The notes: a model not told the origin generated them from the letters alone. A stretch of 64,000 nucleotides of DNA from Olleya sp. Bg11-27 (GCF_002831645.1 NZ_CP025117.1:1681514-1745513), one strand, 5' to 3'; positions 25,666 to 34,724 are shown, counted from the stretch's first letter. A program made the numbers and translations.

Positions 25666-27498
25666 TTAATATTTTTTTACCAATTCAAATTTCTTAGATT
25701 CCAACCTGTCAATTGGGTCTTTTCCTATTATTTTTTCTCTTATCATTTCAACTAATTCACTATCATTAAACTCAAGCATTAATTTTCCGTTTCCAAATAA
25801 TTCAGATTGTTCAATTTTTGCTGTTTTGTCAATTCCTTTCCTTGAAAACACAATAGCAAAATCACCAACACCTTTTTTAGTGTATTTTGAAACACTGAAA
25901 AAATTTGTTGAATTAAGTTTGTTTGAATAATTTTTGAAATCAATTATTATTGCTGAGCAGTTATAGTTTCTCTTAACGTCTGACCAAAATGATGTCAAAT
26001 CGGCTGGATTGTTATTTACTAATAAATCTCTTCTATGATTTTTTAAGTTATTCTCTATTTGTTCCTCGCTCAAATATTTTTTGAAGTTATCCTTGAATAA
26101 AAAACTAAAAATATCTACTCCTATAGATTCATATTCAGACCAGTTTTTTTCTCCAGGAACACATTTTTCTAATTTTGAAATTAGATTTTCTCCTTCAAAT
26201 TTCAATTCAAAACTATTTGATTTAATTCTGAGAGTGGGTATTTTAGATTTAATATACCAATGGATAATTTGACTGTTTTCTACTTCAAAATGTTTTCTTA
26301 TCAAATCTTGAAGAATAATCGTTTTAATATTCTCGTCTTTTAGGATTTTATATATTTCTTCTCCGGGAAATGAAGTGAATATAAATGAAGGAATTAATTC
26401 TGATGAAGTTTTCTTTATGTTAGTAATTCGAGCTTTAATCTTTGCTATACTTCTTGATTTATGATGGAAAATTTCAAAAGCAAAAGACTTTTTTTCTTTT
26501 GTAGCAGAAATATCATAGTCAATATCCTTTGATAAGTCTCCTTTATTGATTTTATATTCTTTACACTTTAAAAGAAATGTACAGAATTCTTCAATTTCAT
26601 ATCCACTAGAGTTTTGAATGAATATTTCAATTAATTCCCAATGAATATTACTTATTGAAAATGGATTGCGAAAACTTAAGTCTTCTTTCTTTAGACTTGA
26701 AATATGTGCACCTGCAAATTTATCCGTTATTTCCTCAAGGTTGTGAAAGTAAGATGGATAAAAATCATAAAATTGATGGTGAAGTTTAACAGAGTTGTCA
26801 CCATTAGTTGAGAAATATGAATGAATTCGGAATTCAAAAATATCAGAAGACATTGCCTCAGTAATATAAGCTATAACTTTTTTATTGCAGAAAGAAAAAT
26901 TATCGGCTAAAGATGGATAATGTTCCATTATATATCCTCTATAGTTACTTATATTAGTAATAAGGATGTTTTCGAGGTCAGTGTAATCTTTTTTCTTTAT
27001 GATTAGCTTTTTCTTTTTAGGGCCTGTTTTTGAAAATGCTCTTATCTTTTTTATTCTTTGATTTTTCTCTTTATCACTTTCGAAATTATAACTCTCAGGG
27101 AAATAATTATGAGTTGGCTCAGTTTTAATTTTTTCAAATAATTCTAATTCCTTAATATTTAAGTTTAGTAAAGCAATTTTAATTTTTGCTATGTATTGGA
27201 TTAATTCTCCGCCAAATCGTAATCGAGTTGTCCAAAGGCACTCAATTAATTCAAAATGCAATTCATTGACTAATGTAATTTTTTGATTATCAAAATCCTT
27301 TATTGATTCTGATTCTAATAAATCAAAAAAGTCACTTGTGAATGTCAATGGGAATAAATCGAATTTTAGTATTCTATTGATTAAATGACTTAGTTCAGAT
27401 TTAGCATCAAAGTACTCTTTTGGTTCGTTTACATTCGATTTATTAATTCGAGTGAAAGCGTCAATTAAGGAATCATAATATTTTCTTGTTGTAGTCAT
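25666..27498 (-). CDS. Cassette F: large protein with probable PD-(D/E)XK nuclease domain
   Basis: 610 residues, no signal peptide. The N-terminal half is helical and unrecognised. The C-terminal third, near residues 480-580, has the layout NHRRDLLVNNNP, TSFWSDVKRNYNCSAIIIDF and DFKNYSNKL, then GVGDFAIVFSRKGID. This RRD-(about 30)-D-x-K spacing is that of restriction-endonuclease-like PD-(D/E)XK folds. An additional stretch near 320-400 (KKSFAFEIFHHKSRSIAKIK) could be another nuclease-like or Schlafen-like strand set. A role in DNA or RNA cleavage, perhaps defence, is inference. First cassette after attI-like copy 1, a position expected to be best expressed. Confidence 0.65.
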   Translation of the reverse strand: MTTTRKYYDSLIDAFTRINKSNVNEPKEYFDAKSELSHLINRILKFDLFPLTFTSDFFDLLESESIKDFDNQKITLVNELHFELIECLWTTRLRFGGELIQYIAKIKIALLNLNIKELELFEKIKTEPTHNYFPESYNFESDKEKNQRIKKIRAFSKTGPKKKKLIIKKKDYTDLENILITNISNYRGYIMEHYPSLADNFSFCNKKVIAYITEAMSSDIFEFRIHSYFSTNGDNSVKLHHQFYDFYPSYFHNLEEITDKFAGAHISSLKKEDLSFRNPFSISNIHWELIEIFIQNSSGYEIEEFCTFLLKCKEYKINKGDLSKDIDYDISATKEKKSFAFEIFHHKSRSIAKIKARITNIKKTSSELIPSFIFTSFPGEEIYKILKDENIKTIILQDLIRKHFEVENSQIIHWYIKSKIPTLRIKSNSFELKFEGENLISKLEKCVPGEKNWSEYESIGVDIFSFLFKDNFKKYLSEEQIENNLKNHRRDLLVNNNPADLTSFWSDVKRNYNCSAIIIDFKNYSNKLNSTNFFSVSKYTKKGVGDFAIVFSRKGIDKTAKIEQSELFGNGKLMLEFNDSELVEMIREKIIGKDPIDRLESKKFELVKKY

Positions 27499-27518
27499 TT
27501 ATTCGGTTTGTCCTTATT

Positions 27519-27670
27519 GCGCATAACTAGTTATATGGTGACTAAAGTACTCAATATCCTCTAAATATTACGGGATATGTGGAAGTTTTGTTCCTGATTT
27601 CGGTTTTGAAAAGCTATTCTACAATTTATAAAGTAGTCTGAAAACACTCAGAATTACACATTTTTTATAA
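27519..27670 (-). other. attI-like site, copy 1
   Basis: Between cassette F and the gene at 27733 the minus strand ends in ATATAACTAGTTATGC: an inverted L box (ATATAAC), 2 nt, then the R box of cassette F. There is no complementary arm, so this is not an attC. About 145 bp align to the sequence at 41987-42135 without gaps, best in CTAAATATTACGGGATAT and ACAATTTATAAAGTAGTCTG. By position and form it is the primary attachment site heading the array F-E-C-D. A promoter reading into the cassettes may lie in the conserved minus-strand segment CAGACTACTTTATAAATTG. Confidence 0.65.
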
Positions 27671-27732
27671 TTATTAGTCTTAGTGATGACCTTTAATTAG
27701 TTTTTGATTACTCACCTACAACCAATATTGTG

Positions 27733-28595
27733 TTATTTAAAGCGTTCTAAAAGTTGGGCACCTTTATCTTTTAGTTGATCTGCCCATAAATCTAGAATAA
27801 GTAGCTTAGTTGCTTCCTCTTTTATTAATAGGGTTACCATTTTTTTTCTTTCTTTTATAGAGGCTACCAAATATTTGAAGGGTTGTAATGGTCTATCTGT
27901 TGCGACTATTACGCGCTTCTTTATGTTTGATAAATATGGTTGTAGCTCTGCATCGGCCATCAGTTCTTGACACATTAGTGCTAGCATGGTGTATAACATA
28001 AAGTATTCTAAATCGTAAATTTCTTGTTCGCTTTTAGGCCATTCTTGTCTTTCTATGTCTATTAAGTAGCCTTCGTCATCTTCGTATGTATAGCCTCTAA
28101 AATATGATAAACGTCGTTTAAGGAACAGTCGCTTTCGTCAAAAGTTTCATCCGTTATGTATTCGCAATAGTTTTCTTCAATATTTTTTGTAAGTCCTAAA
28201 GCAAAACCTTGACCTGTCCATTGTAATTGCAAGTAGGTATAGTGATCTTTTGGGTAGTTTAAAATAGCACGTTTGTATAGGGGTAATATTTTAGTGTAAA
28301 TCACTTCAAACCATTCTCCTTTTTTTAATGGTTCGTAATTTGTGTCATCATCATCGAATAAAAAGTCATAGCCTTTGTCTGGCATGTCATCGGTAAGCTT
28401 GTCTATTCTGTCTTCGCAATCATCCCAGCTTTCAAACTCGGTGATGGTTTTTTGTCCCTCGTTGCCTACTATACCTTCAGTAGTTATTAGGTTGTTATCT
28501 GGTCGTTCTGCTTTCCGAAATTTATTTGACGTGCGGTCAGTTGTTTCTAAATAGGATTTATTAATTTTTATTTGGAGGTAATTCAACGTCACCAT
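27733..28595 (-). pseudogene. Hypothetical gene apparently split by a frameshift
   Basis: Two consecutive frames belong together. The first (28595-28062, 177 residues, acidic, DDCEDRIDKLTDDMPDKGYD) ends in an ill-fitting tail KMTKAT. At the same bases the second frame reads TYEDDEGYLIDIERQEWPKS and runs on through MLYTMLALMCQELMADAEL to a stop at 27733. The joint lies in a short ATAC/ACAT repeat near 28075, so loss of one 4-bp repeat unit explains the break. Whole product about 285 residues; family not recognised. It overlaps the upstream gene's end by 35 bp if the ATG at 28595 is used. Confidence 0.55.
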
Positions 28596-29046
28596 TAGGA
28601 TGAATACGGCAAATTACTTTATTCGCTTGATCGATTAGATTTAAAACAAAGACTACAGGGCCGTCTTTTGGTAGCCCTATAAATGCGTCACTTTTAGAAA
28701 TAGATTGAAGCCCTTTTAGTAATGCAGAAGCAGCATCTTGAAAGCATTTTTCTATAAAGTCTTCATCATCACTTGCAAAATAATCACCGTCGGAGTCCAG
28801 TGGAAAAAAGGATTCTAAATTTACACCACCGCATTCGCTAAAAGTTTCGCCTTCTGATCCGGCACCATACCCCATAAACTCTAAGTCAGGAGGAGAGGTA
28901 ATCTCTCCTTGCGCAGTAAACATAATTTTGCCAACTGGGCGAATGGGGTCATAGCCAGTATATTCTGTGTTTGCGAATAAGTGTAGGGAGTCTAAAAGTT
29001 CAGTCTTTATTAATTGATGTATAGCGTCATTTTGTGTTGCATTCAT
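28561..29046 (-). CDS. Hypothetical acidic protein
   Basis: 161 residues from the ATG at 29046 (MNATQNDAIHQLIKTELL); an in-frame ATG 60 bp upstream is less likely. No signal peptide. Acidic Gly- and Asp-rich middle (MGYGAGSEGETFSECGGVNL, DSDGDYFASDDEDF) and a short C-terminal strand set. Layout with the next gene resembles small toxin/immunity or SMI1-type accessory genes, but I cannot assign it. Operon with the broken gene downstream. Confidence 0.6.
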   Translation of the reverse strand: MNATQNDAIHQLIKTELLDSLHLFANTEYTGYDPIRPVGKIMFTAQGEITSPPDLEFMGYGAGSEGETFSECGGVNLESFFPLDSDGDYFASDDEDFIEKCFQDAASALLKGLQSISKSDAFIGLPKDGPVVFVLNLIDQANKVICRIHPNGDVELPPNKN

Positions 29047-29106
29047 ATTTTTTAAATTATTTATGATGTTATCAGGCTTATCAGTGTCTTTTGACAAGTG
29101 GTCCAA

Positions 29107-29226
29107 AATTAGTAGATAATATAATTTTACTATACCCTGTTTTCCGTGATATTTTGATACTAAGTGTTTTATTTTTGTAAACGTCTTACGGATTTTTAAA
29201 CGTTTCTACAGACGACGTGTTAGCAA
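29107..29226 (-). other. Weak attC-like sequence after the hydrolase gene
   Basis: The stop codon of the hydrolase lies in the box TGCTAAC (plus strand GTTAGC at 29219-29224) preceded by ACGTCGTCTG, which pairs poorly with an AACGTCTTACG segment near 29178. No matching box was found at the 5' side of the hydrolase gene. Either a decayed attC or a chance box. Confidence 0.3.
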
Positions 29227-30113
29227 ATAGTATTACCTTTAGTAATCCAACGGTCTACAATGGACCATATTTCTTGCTTTGAATTTCTTGATTTTATAAT
29301 CCGACTATGAGTGTAATTTTCTAAATGACCAGCTTCCTTGGAGTAGAAAATGAATTTGTTGTGTTTGTTTTTAAATGCGTTTAGAAATTTTTTACAACCT
29401 TCTTTTGGTGCTATAAAATTATCACCTTTGGCACAAATTGATAATATTGGTATTTTAATTTTATCCATTCTTTTTAGATAATCAAAACCATTGTCACCAA
29501 TAAAATTCTGTTTTAAATTCCAATCAAACCATTGTTTCATAATGTAATAGGGCTCACTGTGTTCGGTTGATCCGGCATTTTTAGAAGGAACTTTACCTAG
29601 AATAGCGGCTGCATATTTACTTAATAGTATTTTTATTTTACTATTCAATCTTTCTGCAGCTCCAAATGCTTGTACTCCAAATAAAGTGATACTGTTAATT
29701 TTAGAATTATAATCGGGGTTATTTATTAAAAATATGGTCAAAACAATCCCGCCACCACTATGAGTAATACAGTCTATACCTTTTACTTTTATAATGTTAA
29801 ACAGGAAGTTAAATACAGATTTGAGATCGTACTTTGCAATAGTTTCAAAATTAAATTTTTGTTTAGTTTTGGAGCTTTTTCCATGATTTCTCCATTCCAT
29901 GATCCAACAAGTAAATCCCTTTTCAGTTAAATAGGCTGCAATACCATCGCATATCTTTCTATTAGAAAAAGTACCATGCGTCAAAAATATATGCTTGTCT
30001 GATCTCTTTTCAGAATTTAGTTTCCAAAGTGCTATGGTTTGATTATCCTCTGTTGTTATATGATAAAGATGTTCTGTCAGGGTTATAGTTTTAAAAGAGT
30101 ATAAAGAGCACAA
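29220..30113 (-). CDS. Alpha/beta-hydrolase fold protein
   Basis: 297 residues, no signal peptide. HGTFSNRK gives the oxyanion region, THSGGGIVL the nucleophile elbow (Ser in HSGGG instead of GxSxG), LSICAKGDNFIAP the acid turn and AGHLENYTHS the catalytic His. The elbow and length fit serine esterase/lipase-like hydrolases. Its TAA sits inside a GCTAAC box, as in some cassettes, but its upstream end lacks the partner. Substrate unknown. Confidence 0.8.
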   Translation of the reverse strand: MCSLYSFKTITLTEHLYHITTEDNQTIALWKLNSEKRSDKHIFLTHGTFSNRKICDGIAAYLTEKGFTCWIMEWRNHGKSSKTKQKFNFETIAKYDLKSVFNFLFNIIKVKGIDCITHSGGGIVLTIFLINNPDYNSKINSITLFGVQAFGAAERLNSKIKILLSKYAAAILGKVPSKNAGSTEHSEPYYIMKQWFDWNLKQNFIGDNGFDYLKRMDKIKIPILSICAKGDNFIAPKEGCKKFLNAFKNKHNKFIFYSKEAGHLENYTHSRIIKSRNSKQEIWSIVDRWITKGNTIC

Positions 30114-30146
30114 ATGTTTAATTAAGGATGCTGTTAATTCTTGTTC

Positions 30147-30704
30147 TTACAAGGTGTTCTCAATGTTTTTATGTCGATCAAATTCAGTTAATATTAATTT
30201 TTCAAGGTCTTCAAAATCATATTGTAAGGTGCTTGAAGTAATCGAAAGCGGTGTGCCATACATTTTCATATTTGATTGCATCAATTTTGCTTTCATTCCG
30301 TTTTGTGCTTTTCCGATATATTTTTCGGGTGCTATGACGTTAATCAGTAAAAATTTTGTGGATAGTACTTGTTTTGTTATTACACTAGATATGTCCTTCC
30401 ATTCAATCAGTCCAATACTGGAAGCGTTTGAGTGGTCCGTTATTCCGGTGGAGTCAATGGTTAATCCGACTTTTTTGTCAAACAGTTTTTTAATTCCAAA
30501 AATACCAGTTGCTCCAAAAATTAAAACGCCTAAAACTCCAATACTTTTTATAACTATTGGAGTTCTTAATAGTTTGAATGGATGCTCTTGAAAATAGTTA
30601 GCATTTAGAAACATCCAAATAGCCAGAACAACAAATAGTACTGACGCTCCAAGTCCTAAAATTAATTTATTTTTGCTTAATGGTATTTCAATTTTTTCTT
30701 TCAT
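30147..30704 (-). CDS. STM3941-type two-helix membrane protein
   Basis: 185 residues. Two hydrophobic helices (about 13-34 and 48-68) are followed by a PH-like domain (KVGLTIDSTGITDHSNASSIGLIEWKDISSV). This plan and the G-ITD-S opening match the STM3941 family seen in many Bacteroidota accessory regions. Likely in the inner membrane; role unknown. It is 23 bp from the lipoprotein gene upstream, so cotranscription is likely. Confidence 0.7.
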   Translation of the reverse strand: MKEKIEIPLSKNKLILGLGASVLFVVLAIWMFLNANYFQEHPFKLLRTPIVIKSIGVLGVLIFGATGIFGIKKLFDKKVGLTIDSTGITDHSNASSIGLIEWKDISSVITKQVLSTKFLLINVIAPEKYIGKAQNGMKAKLMQSNMKMYGTPLSITSSTLQYDFEDLEKLILTEFDRHKNIENTL

Positions 30705-30727
30705 TGTAATTCAGGGTGCTGGTGTTT

Positions 30728-31252
30728 TTAATTTTTGGTTGTTGGTGTTGTTTCTTCAACCTCATTCTCGTCCAAAGATGGCGTCTCTTTTTTCTCGTCG
30801 GTTTGTAAGTCTGTACAACCAGCTAATTTTGCTCTTTTTTTAAAGTCCGATAGCGTCTTGCTTTTCCATAATTTTAAATTTGTAGAATCAATCTCGTCAT
30901 AATCAAATTCAATTTTGTTTAGTTCAAGTTTGTTCCCGCTAGAAGTACTTTTTAATACAATTTTATTTTTAGACTGTAAAATGGCAACCAATGTGTCGTT
31001 ATTTGTGAGTAGTACAGGTCCAGTTTTAAAATTGGATAAAATTAGTGTGTTATCAGAGGTTTTGTTTTTAAAAAGCCAAACGTCATCGTATCGCGTTGTT
31101 AGGTTTATAACATATTTGTCAGTTATTCTATATTCGGTATAATTACCATCCTCAAGGCATTTATACCAAGTTCCAATGGCGATGTGTTTTTTGTCTGCTT
31201 TTTGACAACCAAAAACTAAAAAAAGAATACATATAATTTTTAGATATCTCAT
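30728..31252 (-). CDS. Small lipoprotein
   Basis: 174 residues. Signal and lipobox MRYLKIICILFLVFGC. The mature domain is beta-rich (WLFKNKTSDNTLILSNFKTG) with a Thr/Glu-rich tail (ETPSLDENEVEETTPTTKN). Family not recognised. Probably cotranscribed with the STM3941-type gene. Confidence 0.7.
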   Translation of the reverse strand: MRYLKIICILFLVFGCQKADKKHIAIGTWYKCLEDGNYTEYRITDKYVINLTTRYDDVWLFKNKTSDNTLILSNFKTGPVLLTNNDTLVAILQSKNKIVLKSTSSGNKLELNKIEFDYDEIDSTNLKLWKSKTLSDFKKRAKLAGCTDLQTDEKKETPSLDENEVEETTPTTKN

Positions 31253-31530
31253 GTCTTAAATGTTTGCCACTGTGTTGGCTTTTGTTAGTGTAAAATAAAA
31301 AGTAATTTGCTTTAGAGTAATCACGAATTTAGTAATTTTTTATAAACCTTGCTGTAAGTGATTTTGGTTTATTTTTTCCAATTTTAATTATACAATCTTT
31401 ACGACAATCGATCAATATTTTTTTACTGCAGATTATCTTACTGGTAGCCTTTATAAGTGCTAACCATATACAGATTTCAGTTATCAAATTTGGTTGGTTA
31501 GTATTTGTTTTATTAAGCAGTACAAGTTTT

Positions 31531-32289
31531 TTAGCCCGCAAAAATGAGCTGTATTAAAATTAGCTTACCATTTTTGAATTCAAATTTAGCGCCACTAGTA
31601 CTTTCAGATTCTGAATAGTATGCACTTGGATATTGAAAAGCATCGTTATTATCCATTAAGCTTGAGTGTGTCATAGGTTCTGTATGCATGATCGTTACAG
31701 TATTACCGTTTATATACAGCCCCTTAGATGAAATAGAAAATCCATCATCAATTAATAATTCATATTGCGCTTTTCCTTTGTGCCAGTATATATTTTTAAG
31801 TACTACAGTGTTAAGAATATTATCCATAATATTTACTAGATCAGAATAAAAATTTTCATCTGTATTTTTAATGACACCATTAAAAGTGCTTTTAATAAAA
31901 GCACTGTCATTTTCTTTAAGAGCTAATTTAAATTTTTCTAGTTCATTGATCAATAGTTGTCTGTTCGTTATTATTTTCGCTTCATGTGTTTTGAAAAGAT
32001 CTATGTTATGTTGTTCAATAGCGTTTAAGTTTATCTTATTTATAGGGGTTTTATAATTTGGTTTATACCAATCATATTCTGAATAATATGCTTCTAATCT
32101 TTGATTTTTAAAAATATAATTATGACGAGCAAAAATTTCATTTCTCAATAATTCTATTTCATATAATTTATTATTAATAATATCAGAATCAGAATATGTT
32201 ATAGATGCACACTTAGAACAATCCTTTAATATTTGAGCACTAGAATTAAAATATACTAAGAGTGTAACTAATAATAATAGTTTTTTCAT
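31531..32289 (-). CDS. Exported protein with YARHG domain
   Basis: 252 residues. Signal peptide MKKLLLLVTLLVYFNSSAQ. The YARHG domain (PF13308) is clear: LRNEIFARHNYIFKNQRLEAYYSEYDWYKPNYKT at about 48-82, including the R-N-E-I-F-A-R-H core and the WYKP end. The remaining two thirds is a mixed domain, possibly DUF-type. YARHG is an extracellular domain common in Bacteroidota and Firmicutes, often linked to peptidase or kinase genes; function unknown. Confidence 0.82.
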   Translation of the reverse strand: MKKLLLLVTLLVYFNSSAQILKDCSKCASITYSDSDIINNKLYEIELLRNEIFARHNYIFKNQRLEAYYSEYDWYKPNYKTPINKINLNAIEQHNIDLFKTHEAKIITNRQLLINELEKFKLALKENDSAFIKSTFNGVIKNTDENFYSDLVNIMDNILNTVVLKNIYWHKGKAQYELLIDDGFSISSKGLYINGNTVTIMHTEPMTHSSLMDNNDAFQYPSAYYSESESTSGAKFEFKNGKLILIQLIFAG

Positions 32290-32299
32290 GATAAATGGC

Positions 32300-32436
32300 A
32301 GTGTTTTTCGGGTATAGGATGCTATGTCTGTCTAGTTAAGTACTTAATTTAACAAGTAAATCAAGCTTGACTATTTTAAAGACTTAATAGTAAGTAGACA
32401 GTGAGCAAATTTTTAATTATATACCGCGTTGCGTAA
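32300..32436 (-). other. Degenerate attC-like inverted repeat
   Basis: Right side TTAATTATATACCGC then GTTGCGTAAGG stands 3 nt after the stop of the gene at 32439. Left side has GGGTATAGGATGC and a CTGTCTA/TAGACAG inner arm. The box has no partner at the 5' end of that gene. It looks like an older or recombined member of the same site family. Confidence 0.45.
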
Positions 32437-32438
32437 GG

Positions 32439-33221
32439 CTATCCTATTTTGAATCTAATAAGTATTATCAGTAGTAAAATATTTAAAGGCAATAACCACC
32501 ATACCCATTTTGTGTTATTATTCCCAAAAATTGATTCAGTTATAAAACCGTCCATTTTGTTATATAATTTTGTACTTGCTTCGACTTTATTTCCTTTAGA
32601 AATGTCTTCTTTTAAGTCTGTTAACATTCCGAAAAATGGAATTTTGTTTAGAATTAAAACAATTCCTTTTCGTAAAAATTTTGGTGTTTTTTGATATTTT
32701 GAATTAACCATCGTTCCAAAATCTAGCGCTTTTGTCAGTTTAGTATCTGATAAATCAACTTTACCCTGAAATAAATGTTCGACTTTATCAATAATAAGTT
32801 GAGATATTTTTTGAAAAAAAGAGGAAAGATTTTCGTAAATCACCCTTATTGTATCAATAACAACATAGTGGTAAGTTCTATATGCGGAGTATATCGTTAG
32901 ACTTAAACCAATAATTAAAACAAAACAGACAACTAGTAATTTTCTAAATTCAAAATCTGTTGAGAAAAGTCTATTTATTGAATAAAGGAATAAAAAAGTA
33001 TTTGAAACAGAAAAAAGAAATAAAACTGTAAAAAACCGTTTTACGCCATTTACACCTAGCTTTCCACCTTCCTTTATTAATTGCCAAGGATGATCAAGTA
33101 ATTCTAAAAGCTTGTTGTTTTTTTCTTCATTTTCAGGAACGTTATCATATTCTATTTCAAACTGTTTTTCTTCATTAGTTTTTGTTTGATATGTTCCTTC
33201 AATTAAATATTTTTTTTTCAT
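32439..33221 (-). CDS. Hypothetical membrane protein
   Basis: 260 residues. A charged N-terminus (about 55 residues, TKTNEEKQFEIEYDNVPENE) precedes two hydrophobic helices (about 65-84 and 94-113), a long central amphipathic region with FFQKISQLIIDKVEHLFQG, and a final helix (about 241-258, WVWWLLPLNILLLIILI). Not recognised. Likely cassette-borne, judging by the attC-like sequence right after its stop. Confidence 0.6.
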   Translation of the reverse strand: MKKKYLIEGTYQTKTNEEKQFEIEYDNVPENEEKNNKLLELLDHPWQLIKEGGKLGVNGVKRFFTVLFLFSVSNTFLFLYSINRLFSTDFEFRKLLVVCFVLIIGLSLTIYSAYRTYHYVVIDTIRVIYENLSSFFQKISQLIIDKVEHLFQGKVDLSDTKLTKALDFGTMVNSKYQKTPKFLRKGIVLILNKIPFFGMLTDLKEDISKGNKVEASTKLYNKMDGFITESIFGNNNTKWVWWLLPLNILLLIILIRFKIG

Positions 33222-33237
33222 TACTATTTGTTTTTAA

Positions 33238-33306
33238 TAGTGTATAATGTTTACGTGTGAGAAAATTAGTGCTAAAAAAGTGGATTATTTTTTAGTGTAG
33301 ATTGTT
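33238..33306 (-). other. Degenerate attC-like site
   Basis: TATAATGTTTACGTGTGAG and ATTAGTGC parallel the left arm of the site at 41115, and GTAGATTGTTACCACTAG ends at the gene at 33319. The boxes are decayed; the edge of that gene at 34117-34127 matches only about 6 of 10 bases. Confidence 0.4.
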
Positions 33307-33318
33307 ACCACTAGTTTT

Positions 33319-34107
33319 TTATTCCGCTATTATTTCATTTTCGGATGTTTTGTCCTCCGTTTTTTTACTCATTTTCCAGAACCAATAAAGTCCGCCAAGA
33401 GGTATTCCAAAAGTCCAAGCTGAACTTAAATAACCCATATATGAAAAACTAATCCCGAACAGTATTTGAAAGCTTAATAAACTTAAAGAAAGTCCATAAA
33501 CTGCACTGTATGTGATGGCTGGAACATTTAGAAATATTATAGCTATATATTTTAGCCATTTTTTCTTTAGATTACTTTTCTTAATTTTTCTGATTATCCA
33601 AATATTAAAAACCGGTACGCATATGGCTAAAATTCCGAATAGCCAAAACCAAACCATATTTGGAATTTTCTCTTTTAAGTCGAGAGTTTTAATGTGTAAT
33701 ATTTTATTTGAATTATCAGCAAAAGTGATTTCAAAGACACCAAACTCGGTGTCGTTTGAAAATTCAATTTGGGCTAAAGTTGTGTTTGGTGCAGTACTTT
33801 CTCCTTCTACTGTTGAAAAGGTTTTATTTGCAGTTATAAACTTGTAGTCTAATTCTTTTCCAAAATTGGCTACAATTATTTTTCTAAAATTGACTAAACT
33901 TAATTTTAAAGTGTCAATGTTCGTGTTTTTATAAGCCTCGTTTTCAATTGCCATAAATGAGACACTCTTTTCATAATCTTGTTCTATAAGAGATTCTACA
34001 AATCCCTGAGTTGTGTCTTTATAGGTCGACACATTATTAATGAAATCACAACTTGTAAAAAGTGATATTGTGAATATTAGTAATAAAGTTTGTTGTGGTC
34101 TATTCAT
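33319..34107 (-). CDS. Lipoprotein-like protein with C-terminal membrane helices
   Basis: 262 residues. N-terminal signal with lipobox MNRPQQTLLLIFTISLFTSC. A soluble domain of about 120 residues (FVESLIEQDYEKSVSFMAIE, DUF3887-like opening but not assignable) is followed by three or four hydrophobic helices near 148-250. A lipid anchor plus membrane helices is an unusual combination. The ATG at 34107 lies after the edge of a decayed cassette. Confidence 0.6.
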   Translation of the reverse strand: MNRPQQTLLLIFTISLFTSCDFINNVSTYKDTTQGFVESLIEQDYEKSVSFMAIENEAYKNTNIDTLKLSLVNFRKIIVANFGKELDYKFITANKTFSTVEGESTAPNTTLAQIEFSNDTEFGVFEITFADNSNKILHIKTLDLKEKIPNMVWFWLFGILAICVPVFNIWIIRKIKKSNLKKKWLKYIAIIFLNVPAITYSAVYGLSLSLLSFQILFGISFSYMGYLSSAWTFGIPLGGLYWFWKMSKKTEDKTSENEIIAE

Positions 34108-34120
34108 TTTTAAAATTGAT

Positions 34121-34208
34121 GGATACGTTTATGTACAAGGCTAATGGCGTGCTTAAATAACTAAATTAATAAAAATGGAACGCTTATTACAGTCCTTTGT
34201 TAGCTGTA
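34121..34208 (-). other. attC-like site of cassette L
   Basis: Left box GGATACG and arm ATGTACAAGGCTAATGGCG; right arm CGCTTATTACAGTCCTTT and box GTTAGCTGTA at 34199-34208. The right box is identical (10 of 10) to the 5' edge of cassette L at 34727-34736. Confidence 0.75.
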
Positions 34209-34724
34209 GTATTTTATTTCTTTTTCCTTTAAATTCCCTTTGTAAATTGTCACATCATGTTCAAATTCAAATGAGTTAATAAAATTTCCATTTTCAGGTG
34301 AGAACATTAATGTATAAACAATATTTAGTTTTTCAAAAAGCAAATCGAAGTTCCGAAATAACAATCCTGATTTAATTTCCAACCAGTCAGTTTTGTCGAT
34401 AAGGAACTCATTCTTAATTAAAATTCTATCAGATTTTTGTTCCAAAATCCAGTTTTTGATTTCATTCTGAACATACAATTCCTCGTCAATTGTTTTAAAC
34501 CTTAATTCCGTAAAGATTGTTTTTTGAGGTTTATTAAACAGGGTTGGTTTAGCAATATTTTCAATATCTATGTCCAAAGAAATGATTTTTACTAATCCAG
34601 ATTCCAAATTATTCAATTCGGTCAAAAATTGATTTAGAGCATTCTCTTTTTTCTCGAGATTAATTAGATTTTTATATTCAGCTCTTTTCAGTTTTAAATA
34701 TTCTATTCTGGTCGTGTTGCTCAT
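34200..34724 (-). CDS. Cassette L: hypothetical cytoplasmic protein
   Basis: 174 residues, no signal. The N-terminus is a basic coiled region (YLKLKRAEYKNLINLEKKEN), the rest alternates strands and helices with WLEIKSGLLFRNFDLLFEKL. Not recognised. A textbook cassette fit: ATG 5 nt after the edge box and the TAA inside the attC box (AGCTAAC), so boxes bracket the gene with almost no spare sequence. Confidence 0.7.
   Translation of the reverse strand: MSNTTRIEYLKLKRAEYKNLINLEKKENALNQFLTELNNLESGLVKIISLDIDIENIAKPTLFNKPQKTIFTELRFKTIDEELYVQNEIKNWILEQKSDRILIKNEFLIDKTDWLEIKSGLLFRNFDLLFEKLNIVYTLMFSPENGNFINSFEFEHDVTIYKGNLKEKEIKYYS

Noticed and set aside
27519-27670. Reading the 145-bp homologous blocks as further attC sites
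   Set aside because: Neither copy has an arm complementary to its box region, unlike all attC-like sites; they fit attI better.
31329-31541. 70-codon minus-strand frame after the YARHG gene
   Set aside because: It would start at a TTG inside the upstream stop region, has no motif and a low-complexity composition; not enough support for a gene.
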